64,000 nucleotides of DNA, taken from the NCBI RefSeq assembly GCF_051014685.1, contig NC_135051.1, positions 10,249,557 to 10,313,556 on the forward strand, in the 5' to 3' direction. Both the position numbers and the translations under genes were made by a program. The notes beneath the pieces are model-generated. The model was not told the origin of the DNA. It saw nothing but the letters and a program-made list of their open reading frames with translations, and searched no databases. The DNA comes from Ptiloglossa arizonensis. Lineage: Eukaryota; Arthropoda; Insecta; Hymenoptera; Colletidae. Of the stretch, positions 39,041-49,273 are shown piece by piece (position 1 is the first letter of the stretch; every line of letters begins with the position of its first letter).

Positions 39041-39411
39041 GGTAAGTTCCAACTTCTTAATGGGCAAAAATCCCAACTACCCTTGAATAGTCCGATATTC
39101 TTCTTCAACATCCATAACCTAATAAAAATGGCATTTGAAACAACGATAATTAAGATTAACCCGACCAAGGTCGGAAAATCGTATAGGATGTACCGATAGA
39201 GGTGCCAGTATAATAAAATAAAATGAACTGCATTCGAATATACACTCCTAAATGTTGATATTACATGTTTACAAAAATCACCAATTGAATCATCGTAATT
39301 CTTAGTTTCATTAATAAATAACTTTATATTTATACTTTGTTGGTCAAATTTAGTATGAAGTGAAATAGTATCTGTCTCTTTGAACTTTTTCCCAAAATGG
39401 AATAGAAACAC
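39037..39411 (-). pseudogene. Seipin-like C-terminal fragment, unit B
   Basis: Same 124-codon frame as in unit A, beginning about 40 bp after the intact FNTB stop on the same strand. It has no ATG start. It carries the YRYILYDFP motif and one membrane-spanning segment. It probably lies within the FNTB 3' UTR. Confidence 0.3.
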
Positions 39412-39451
39412 TTGTTACTCTATTAATGCATTTCAAGTATCAAATACACGT

Positions 39452-41108
39452 TCAGTCAGGTATTGGCAGTCCATTAAAGTATTCCAAAGCATTGATCGCA
39501 GAAAGAAGTACTAGGTTATACGCAGGATGAATTACTGCTAACAAATTCGTGGTACGAGATCCAATAACCAATGGCTCTGGAGAATTTTGTGCAACTGACA
39601 ATCCACTAAGTGCATAACATGTATGATACATATCCATATATCTACAACAAACATAAAAGCTTATAGCAGTTTTGTTATATTTTGTACTGCAGTGGTAATA
39701 GTAGTGTTACATGCCTTTCAGGCTTATCCAAAAGGCCACCATTATGATGCTGGCAACAAACTAGTAAATATTCTTGTACAGCTTCTTGATTGAACAACCA
39801 ATAATTGGAATTGTACACCTTTCCTTCTTTTCTTAAAAATGCATGAATTAATGCAAAAGTTCCGCCTAGCCAAAATGAATAGCAACTATCTACTAGTTTG
39901 TTAGGACGTCCTTGAAATCCACCTTCCAAGCGCATTTGTCTATTTACTATCCACCTCTAAAAGCAAATGCAAATGCAAATGAAAATGGAAAGAAACTTTT
40001 TAATGTATACTAGAAAATTCAAAGAGACTGTATGTACCAGTAACGAATTCAAACGACAGAAATCGGTTTTTCCAAGAAGTTCAAGTGCTGCTATCCCACA
40101 ATATGCATATCCCCCATGAGCTTCCATGCCAGGACAACCTCCAAAACCACCCTCCCATGTTTGGCATTTAGCTATCCAATTCTCTGTTCCTTTGAATATT
40201 TCAGGAGTATATATATTAGTCAACTTTGCTACAGCGATTGCACAATATGCTCCTCTTATGTCTACTTCTCCATCACAGTGCAAACGAAAAGATCCATCCT
40301 CTCCATGTAAAGATGATAAAAAGCGTTTAAGTGTTTTTCTAGAATCAATGTACATATAATTTTTTACACGGTATATCATAATATTAAACTTTAACTTCAA
40401 TAATCATGCACATTGTAATTGTATAATTTGTATATACCTATTAATTACTCGATACGCTTTACAAGTGCCAATGGTACATAATGCATTTACTGCTGCGTAC
40501 GTAGAAGCTAAGTGAGGATATTGCCCTGGACCTCCCCCAAATCCTCCTTCTGGTGACTGACATTTGGCCAAAAAACCAGTAATTTTAGAATAATAAAAAT
40601 CTTCTAAACGCTCTTCTAACAATTCAAGGGAATGTAAAATCCAATAACATAACCATGGTCTGCTGCTGTCTAAACACTTAATAGCAAAATAACATACCCA
40701 TAATGTAAGAAATAAAAGTAAAAGTACAAATTGATAGGAGAAATGATAAAGCCCTTTAAGAGCACTTACATCGTGAATTTGAGTAAGGTTGGTCAAAGAT
40801 TTTTTTAACATTGCTATATGTTTTTGTCTCATTAAAGTGGGTTCATTGTTTAATTTGTACAACTTAAGTATACAATCTTCCGTACGACCCTATAATCGAA
40901 AAGTTTGTATATATAAGTAGATGATAAGATAAAAACTACACGTATATATCGGTTATTCCTATTTACATGGAAAACATACCTGTCTGATCGATGTTACGGT
41001 CTCTACACCTTCATCATTTTGCTGCTGTTCTACTATTTCAGCGTAACTTCTAACGTGAGGTTCATCGAGTTGATTGGGTTCTTCATCATCAACCATTAGA
41101 TTCCACAT
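39452..41108 (-). CDS. FNTB: Protein farnesyltransferase subunit beta
   Basis: Six exons join in frame: 41108-40980, 40889-40770, 40676-40438, 40338-40038, 39956-39715 and 39641-39452 (406 aa from MWNLMVDDEE; a later in-frame ATG is at 41096). The prenyltransferase alpha-alpha barrel repeats are clear: QSPEGGFGGGPGQYPHL, DGSFRLHCDGEVDIRGAYC, CPGMEAHGGY and LEGGFQGRPNKLVDSCYSFW. Zinc ligands are the Asp and Cys of VDSCYSFW and the His of MYHTCY; the substrate-binding Arg of DIRGAYC and His of EAHGGY are kept. With the alpha subunit it transfers farnesyl to CaaX cysteines in the cytosol. Intron 5 must use a GC donor (GAAAG|GCATGT) to keep the frame into YHTCY. It diverges from the unknown gene. 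Confidence 0.95.
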
Positions 41109-41364
41109 AATGTATTGAACAGACGAAGACGTATTAACACTCGGTAGAACCAAATTATGTGTTTGAAGTGGAGAAGAAAGTGAACAAGAAATTGAGTGAG
41201 TTATTACAATCACTATATCACAATCATGTTGAATATACAATAATTACTTTACGATTAATAGCACGTTAAACTTCTCTAACATTAACTAATTAAAACTTGT
41301 GCTAGACACACTTGCAAATGATTAAAAACTGTGCGTGGAAAGCTTTAGTTATTTAACTTGTCGT
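41109..41364. promoter_or_regulatory. Divergent promoter between FNTB and the unknown gene (unit B)
   Basis: Counterpart of 33617-33872. Apparently identical in sequence, it serves FNTB to the left and the unknown gene to the right. Confidence 0.5.
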
Positions 41365-43043
41365 ATGGTGGTGCGTACGTTCCTAGTTGCGTTTACCTAC
41401 TAAAACATTTCTTTCGTCTGTGACTTTATTTTCAGAAGGTGGACAGAAGGTATTTTAATGTACGAATTTTTTGTAATTGTCCTAAAATGTATATTAAAAC
41501 AATTGATAATTTTGTACCAAAAACTTTTATTCTTAATACGTTTTACGGTGAAGAGACTTGTTTCTGTTGGAACGAGGACAAGCTTGTAATATTTTCATAC
41601 AAGAACAATGATTCCGTGTTCGTTAACACTATAACAGCACCAGCTCCGATAAAAAATATACAATTTTTCGGTGGTCGGGCTTTTCTCATTTGTATTCCGC
41701 AAGGGATATACAAACTTCGGAGAAATCGAAAATTCGCTGTTTTAAATACAAGTGCAATCGAAATGGGTACTACTTTTTATGAAGTATTGACACCAAAGAA
41801 TAAGTATCTCTATTTATACAATAAGCAAAACTTGACAAGTAAACAATTGTTTCAATTTTCTTCAGAGGAAAGTGATTCTCATGTATTATGTGTTTATCCA
41901 GTAAATTCAGAAAATGCTACGGAACAATTTATAAAAACTTTGACGAAAACAGATTCTACGGTAGAAAATTTATGCGTAATTGCAATTGGAAAGAGAGTTC
42001 TAACATTACTAAACAATATTGTTCGAATAATATACAATAGTGTTTATTCTATTAGCGATATTATACCTGTTCGAACATATCTTAAGGTTGATGCATTGCT
42101 GTTGGTCACTGATGCAGATATTATTCTAATGCATGCAAAAGACAATGAACTTGTTTTTGAAAACATTCCTATAGGAACAAATGTACAAACTATTTGTGCT
42201 AGTTTTAGCGACTTCAGTAAAGATACATTGTTGTTTGTTTATTCCGCCGAATCTAAATTATATTATGGACAAAAACAGTTATCAGAGGATAATATTCTTC
42301 AAACGAGAGTCGAAGATAAAAACTTTCTTTGTTTGCAATGTTACGATTCCAAAACAATTGTAGGCCTGACCACGGATAAACAACTAGTAGAATTTTCTAT
42401 GGACACAGTAGAAAAGATGTTATCGACGAAAAATGATACTCTTATTAGTCTTTCTTGCGACATGTTGAAAGGTACCGACCTTATAATGGACAGGATTTAT
42501 AAAGGGGCCGAAGAACTAGATAGATTGAATAAAGTATTAATAATTGAAAAAGATAAATTAAAAAGAATAAATTTGTACGCTCATAAACATAAAGAAAAAT
42601 TTCGTCCAAAAATAATTGTACATAAAACTGCTAACGGATCACTCTTAAGCGCAAGTTTTGGCAATAAGCTACCAAAGGACAGTTGGATTGTTTTTAATTT
42701 GAAATCGGAATGTCAGAATATATTCTGTATAAAGAAAGTAGTAGACGAGGAAACTTTAGTCGATATTTCTATATCCGAAGGTTGGCCAGCAAACTCGCTG
42801 CAAATTGCAATTGATTTAATTACTTTGAAAGACGATAGATATTTCTGGTGTCTCATAAGGAATTATGTAACTGATCCTCTCCACGAGAAAAAGAAAAGAA
42901 AAATGATATTTATAAATGCAGGTTTCGTAAAGGCTAGAATCGCGACACTCGAAAGTTTTCTAAGAGAAGGGAACATCGATATGAAAGAGTTATCCAAAAT
43001 TAGAAAATGTGTAAGAGAATTTACCAAGACGCCCAAGTTATAG
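41365..43043 (+). CDS. Unknown protein, beta-propeller/coiled-coil type (unit B)
   Basis: This is the full-length second copy of the gene at 33873, with the same 65-bp intron option (41371-41435) and the same alternatives for the start (ATG 41365 spliced, or ATG 41487 unspliced). By eye the proteins differ at 11 of about 537 residues (for example Ile/Thr in KxLTKTDS, Arg/Ser in YSIxDII, Gly/Glu in TVxKML, Phe/Cys in SLSxDM, Tyr/His in DPLxE). Only about two silent differences are visible. No stop or frameshift separates the copies, so both could be expressed. Domain layout and doubts about identity are as for unit A. Confidence 0.85.
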
Positions 43044-43277
43044 TTGGTAGTTGGTTAAAAAAATAATATATACTCTACGTAAATAAATGTAGTCGTATTT
43101 GATTAAAAAGAAATTGTACTCTTGTTAAATGTAATACATATTTATAAAATTTTGTACTATATTTTGTATTATTTTCTATTGTCTAATGAAATATACAATT
43201 GTAAATGAAAACAATAATTTAAAGAAACAAAAAAGAAAAGAAAAAGGTTCGAACATGTTGATCGATATTTCGCTAAT

Positions 43278-45334
43278 TCATAATTTCTCCGAGCTAGGTA
43301 CTTCGACAATGCTACCTATGCTGCAGCTAGAGCTTTTCTTTGAATGTTTCTGATTCCTCGAACTACTTGGTGTCCTAACAGTGCCCAACCGAGTCTGAAA
43401 CGCTTCCAACGATTTCGGGTTTTTCTTGGATCCGACGCGTTCCATATTTCTGGCATTGCCATCGAGACCGCGTCGCCAGAGTTTGGCAAAACAGACGCGA
43501 AAGTTTTCCGAGAAAACGCCGTAAAGCAGGGGATTGACCACGGTGTTGAATTGTGCGACGATCAGAGTCCAAACGAAATGATGCGATCTCAGAAAGAAAT
43601 TCGTATCCTCGGTAGGCCTTCTGCCGTCTATGTAGATCAATATCATCACCGTGGTGATGGGAAGCCACATTACAAGGACTGCTACCACATTCAACAGCAA
43701 AATTCGTACGACTCGAAGATGCTTGTGTAGTCGTATCTCCTCGTGTTGGGAGAGGCTACCAGTACGGCCCTGTCGACCAGTCACCGACGCAGCTGACAAC
43801 TTCCTTCCCGCCCAGGGTAACAACGTACCGACCACCGATAGTTCAGAGTCTCTTCTACCTGTTACACCGTTCTCCAACCCCTGGATGCATATATTACATA
43901 CGTATATTTATCGTGTATATTTAAAAATAGAAAACCACGATACATACACGGTTAATTATAAAATACAATCAAGTTTGATAATGTCCGCACGCGAGAGAAA
44001 ATGTTAAAAAGTGTTTACATCTCCACTTTAATTTACAGTCTACTAGCTCTCCTGTCATCACAATAGCGACAATGCGCGCGATGGAAGTTAGCAGTCTGTA
44101 AACTAGAGTGGGAATGTAAACACTTGTTAACCTTCTTGTGAACGGACAATGAACGAAGATGAATAATATACGCGTATATTTAGAAAATATGTATTATTAT
44201 AAATGAATTACTTGCGCAACGCACGGAACAGCCCATCTGCTTCGCGAGTCGAGAATTTTTTGAAAGATCCGCTGATAATGATAGACCAGAAGAGCCATGG
44301 GTAGGAGACAAGTCAGGACGATGATCGGTACCGTAAAGCACAACGAGACGTTCACGATTTTGCTTCGTGGGAAGACCAAAGTGCAGATCGTCAACTCGTT
44401 CCTGATATCCTGCGTATTTTAACGAAGATTAAGGAGGCGCTCCGGCCAAAATATTGCATTTATTATTTGTATTGTTACCGATCGAAACGGTACAAAGTAA
44501 TTTATTTTGTTATCGATATCTTTTTAACGAAGACGGTTTGTAATACCTTCGGCTTAAACCAAAATACGACAGGTAGGAAAACGAAAGCCGCGATGATCCA
44601 TGTGACAAGACTAGCCGCTAGAACTCTGGGCCTCGTTAAGGCACTTCTATAAGGAGCTATTGCCAAGCATCGATGTCTGTCCATCGATATAAACGTCAAT
44701 GTCCATAAGAGCACAAAGCCGCAGACAAACTATAAGGAGTAAAAGCCACCAGGTAAATGTACATTTTCAATGACTGCTCGTTGCTTTACTATTCCTTAAT
44801 TTCCTGCAAAACCAACGTAAAAATGAGAATAATATTATGTTGCGCCCGTTGCGCCCGTTCACCATTTAAATTGTGAATCGTCGATAATTTTTAATTGATT
44901 TAACTATTTTAGTATATTATTACAACTTTAATTATAGGAAGCCAAATTATACATCGTGAAGAGGCGACGAGCCGAAAAAGACCACTCGGCGATCTCAAAT
45001 TCTGTTACTCGTGAGGAAGAATCGTGCCACGGAACGTATCGAAAGGAGCATCGTATTTATAGGTCCACCCTTCTTGGGTGATTACGGCCTTGATCCGTGA
45101 ACGAGGAAGGTTTATCGAATGACAACAACTCGTCCTATTATCGTGCACACGTGGTGTTTTGCTCTCGCTCTAATTAAAACGATCGTATTTTATTAAAAGT
45201 TCGAACGAAGCCAAAGTAAACTGAATAATAATAATAATAACAATAACAATAACAACAACAATAGTAACAACAATAGTAACAATAACAGCAATAATAATAA
45301 TAACAATAATAATAATAATAATAACAATAACAAC

Positions 45335-45370
<36 letters not shown>

Positions 45371-47138
45371 TACGATATAGAGAAGTATCTTCGCCCGTTG
45401 AAATTACCATAAGATCCATGTACAGAACAAGGATTAGCTTGAGAGAGTTATCGACCTTCGCCCAACGGGCTACAGATTCATTTTGACCTGTGTAAATGTC
45501 CGCGTCACGATACTCGAACGAAAAAGAACCGATCAAATTCTGCTTTTCGGTTAGAACGGACCCCGTTATTCGTTAATTAAATAAGGCCAATTATGAACGC
45601 AGATATAAATGAAAGTGAAAATGAAATTAAGAATTTATTACATCCAATAATGCGATCGATAGATTGAAATGAGAATTTGTAAATTTCAGATGACTGGCCA
45701 GAGTGTGAACCCCATCGTTCCTGAATTGGGGGAAGAAAATTTTCTCGGCGAATCGGAGCTCTTGGATCTTACCTGGGAGTAGGGTAGCAATCTACAGATC
45801 GTCTCCCCGAGTCGCCAAGATTGCGTCAATCTTGTGTAAGCGATCGCTGGCACACCAACGGTGAACAAGAGATCTGCTGCGGCCAAGTTCACCAGGCACA
45901 AGTTCGTGGGCGTTCTCATCTCCTTGTACCTGAGCACGCAGCCAGCTATACCCAAATTGGCGCCAACCGCCAGCACGAAACTAACGGCCAATATCACCAC
46001 CTGTGAGCACGTGATGCCCTTCTATGAATTCAAAGAATTGAAATTGAAGTCACTCGTTCCCTATCCACCGTGGGAAAAAAACGACCGCGACGTTCGCGTG
46101 CTCGTGCAAGCTCATTCGAGGAACCAAAAAAAAAACTAGGACGCACTTGCGGCGCATTGTTCGCGCTTCTCTAATGAGACACAAGTTTTCGGGCGATGCC
46201 GTTGCTAATTAATAGCTCCGCGCACGGGACGCGACAGTTATACAACGCGATAAAATAATAATCACCGATGCGGATGAGCCTCCGGGCGGAGGGGTGGGTG
46301 GGGAGAACCTTCGAAAAATCGATTTTCCTTTATTTCATTTTCTCAGAGCATACGCCACCAAAAGTATCCCCGCCAAAGAATATCGCCGGATTTGCAAAAT
46401 TAACGATCTTACGAGCGTTTAAAAAGATTGCAGGTGCTTCTTGTTTTGTTCGATGAGTCGTAGGGGCAATGTGTAAGGTAGTACGAGTACGTTGAGAAAG
46501 CTCAGGGAAAGAGAAATGCGAGCGAGCGAGCAAGAGAGAATTTTTTTCGAATCTTCGGCACGCGTGTATTTATCTTCCGCATTATCATTTTTTAAAATCA
46601 CCCTAAAGATTTAAACGAAACGAAACAAAACAAAACGAAAAATAGTCTAAATTCGAGGTACTGTGAAATCTTTAATTTTCAATAATTTTTAAAAATTTTA
46701 GCTACGGTTATACCCATGTTCCCACCTAGTAAAATGGTTTTTGAATGTTTGATTTCAGGCAAGCAGAACGGCCGAAATTGTGGCAACCGTGAAGGCGCTT
46801 TGAACGAACGGGACTCTACTAAGGTGGTCGTAACTTCTGTAATTTTGATTATTTTTACATGAAAAATATTTGGGTATACTTTTGAAATATCGAGGCAATA
46901 GATTCGTGCAAACCCGATGCGAAAATGGGTTGCGGTTCTGCTTGAAAGAATCTCAAACAGCAGCTGGAGATGCATTGCGGCCCGGACTAGAGTATACCCT
47001 CTAAAAATGATTTCACTAGAAAAATCTTGATACCTCGACGGCGCTGGCTCCTTGTCGATTTCCGAGCTGGCTGTAGTATGTGAAATAATATCGTGGTCCC
47101 CATTCCTCGTCCTCGCCCCAAAGATACGAGGAATTCAT
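43278..47138 (-). CDS. Class A (rhodopsin-like) GPCR, orphan peptide-receptor type
   Basis: Five exons join in phase 0: 47138-47034, 46000-45773, 44729-44547, 44409-44212 and 43880-43278 (438 aa). The 35-codon first exon, missed by length-limited searches, reads MNSSYLWGEDEEWG and ends SAVE before GTATCA. It supplies an N-glycosylation site (NSS) and runs directly into TM1 (VVILAVSFVLAVGANLG). TM2 has NLAAADLL with the conserved Asp. The TM3 Cys is in ETICRLLPYS and the DRY-equivalent is MDRHRC. TM6 has WLPITTV and TM7 NTVVNPLLYG. The tail is Ser/Lys-rich. The ligand is not identifiable; I did not recognise a named family. The intron between exons 2 and 3 contains the right breakpoint of the duplication. 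Confidence 0.87.
45224..45369. repeat. AAT/AAC trinucleotide array, unit B (146 bp)
   Basis: Homologue of 37732-37970, located in GPCR intron 2. The pattern of AAC interruptions differs from unit A. Confidence 0.95.
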
Positions 47139-49240
47139 CTTCGAATCGTCGACGTTCCACTATCGCGCGAAGGACGAGCTAGATTCGCGATCGAGATCCT
47201 TGCGCTTCGCCGGCTTCATCGTCGATCGTTTTTCCAAAGCGATCGACGTGCCTCGACTGTGCTTTATAATCGAGTTCCCGTACGTTCCGTTTATTACAGT
47301 ACCATTTTAACGTTCCTCGTCCCGCGAGAATGTCGCTCGTGCGGCGTACGACATTTTTAGCGGCCTTTTATATTGACGCTATCCGCCGCGCTGTATCCGG
47401 TTGATAGGACTTATCGAGTCTGTAACAGGCGGAATCACTTAATGCAATTTAACTTCTGGACGTACAACTCGCGGTCTATTAGAGTCGGTTACGGTATCGA
47501 TCGTGATCGTTTTATGATCTGTATCGCGCCTAATGATACCCGCGATACGTTTACCGGAGGTAGCAGGTAGAATTTGAGAAAAAAAATCTTTTACCACGGA
47601 CACCCTACTAATAGTACAGCATATAGGTGTGACAATTGTAACCGAAAACTTTTTCTACTACACATCTGTGTCGTGCTCTACAATTTGTCCACGAGGAACA
47701 AGGTTGAGCGAATTGTTATTATTTCGCTTAATAAATGCACGTAGACTGTATCCACAATACGATGGCATATACGAGTACTACAAGTAGCGCAAATACGTAG
47801 CTGTAATTGTTTATATGTTAAAAATTATTGAGTATTCTGCACGCTATCGTATATAGTTTATAGAACGAGGGATCGTACGTTGCTCCGTTACGGCAATCGT
47901 TTCGTCGAACACGAGTTCAAAAGTTTCGAACACGGGGAACTCGAAATCAATCCCTGAGAATCGGTGTGATACAATTTTTTTGGGAGAGCAAGTAGCTAGA
48001 TCGATTTCGAGTGCCAATTAACGTAGCCGAGATTCCTCGATAGAGACGAACGATGCGAAACGAGAGATAAGGGTAGTATTTTTATCATCCGTGTTCGGTT
48101 CTCGCTCATTTGTTCGTTCAACCTTAGCCGTACGCAATGGATATCGTCCGTCACGGGCTACCCTTGGTTCTTGTAGCCGAGAGTTCTATTATCCGAACAG
48201 CTTCCACGTTTCTCTTTTAATTCGAATTCTCAGAACGAAGGGATTTTAAACGAACCACTTGAAAATGTTTCTTCGAATCGATAACGAATAGTTTTTCTTT
48301 ACTTGTTCGCGTGAACGAGTCCCCTTTGTCCCCTTGCCGCCTATTTTTAACAGCGGCCGGTAGACAGAATAGTAATTTGAGCTTGGAAAACATTTACGGA
48401 ATGTTTACACCTCGAAGAAGATTAAACCGCGTTCGTTAGATTTAAAAAAAGCGATGAAACGTTCCACTCTTGGCGCGTGGTGGTCGAATCGTGAACGAGT
48501 TTACGCGGAACCGCGGTTATATAGTGTTCCTTTGCAAATTGTCGTTTTCTTCGGGCCGACGCATACACAGGATGTATTTGCTTCCTCGCAAACAACGAAC
48601 CCGACGTTTACGCGTGTAAACTCGCTCGAAGATTTATGATCCACCGGGGGAGCACTCGCTCGATCGCTCTTTCTTCGATTCTGGTCAATTTGCCGATTCC
48701 ACCGTGACGGCGGCCATTTACATTTTCTTTGTTCGACGATACATCCGTATCCACCCACTTCCACTGTAAAGGTACCAGCTACTCTACCAATGTTTCTGTC
48801 TTCTAATTTGTGAAAGTTAATTGTACACCCAAAAACAATGAACAATTCGTATATTTTCATCAAAAAGTTACAAAGTACCATACTATATTTATACATTATA
48901 TTAGTATACTGTGTGTCCTGTAATGCATGTACGATCAAAAACAATGGAAAAGAGTTCGTGTAACCGTGTGCCTTATTTGTCCTTGTTTATGAGATACAAC
49001 GGATTTTGTGTCGTTCGGAATGACAACTTTGTGCTTCTAGGAATGTTAAATATAGCGATTTCTAGAGTATGAACAAAATTTGTAGATTTCTCGTTCACGA
49101 GGTGCCCTCTGTTCATGAAATTTCTTAAATATCCTTTATTTCACGAACGAAGACAAACAGGACACTTTTCATTGTTCAAGATCAACTGCCAAAGTACGGG
49201 ATACCCTCTACATTAATTGAATTTTCAAATTCCGTGATCG

Positions 49241-49273
49241 ATGGTGCGTGCGTGCGTGCGTGCGTGCGTGCGT
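49241..49273. repeat. GTGC tetranucleotide repeat
   Basis: About eight units of GTGC in tandem. A similar GTGC array occurs at 17167-17206 in STAT intron 9. Confidence 0.9.

Larger units (their letters stand above)
38311..45709. repeat. Tandem duplication unit B (7.40 kb)
   Basis: The second direct copy begins immediately at the unit A junction and ends at GTGTGAAC (45702-45709). After this point the sequence continues as CCCATCG and homology stops, inside the intron between GPCR exons 2 and 3. It contains the intact FNTB, the second unknown-gene copy and GPCR exons 3-5. It is longer than A mainly because A lost about 266 bp of FNTB; this is partly offset by A's longer trinucleotide array. 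Confidence 0.97.

Noticed and set aside
31074..45709. The repeat pair considered as transposon or LTR ends.
   Set aside because: The units are direct, contiguous and 7 kb long, contain host genes and have no terminal inverted repeats, target-site duplications or element proteins.
48501..48944. A 147-codon minus-strand frame considered as an upstream GPCR exon.
   Set aside because: No donor in the right phase and no extracellular or signal character; the exon at 47138-47034 fits better.
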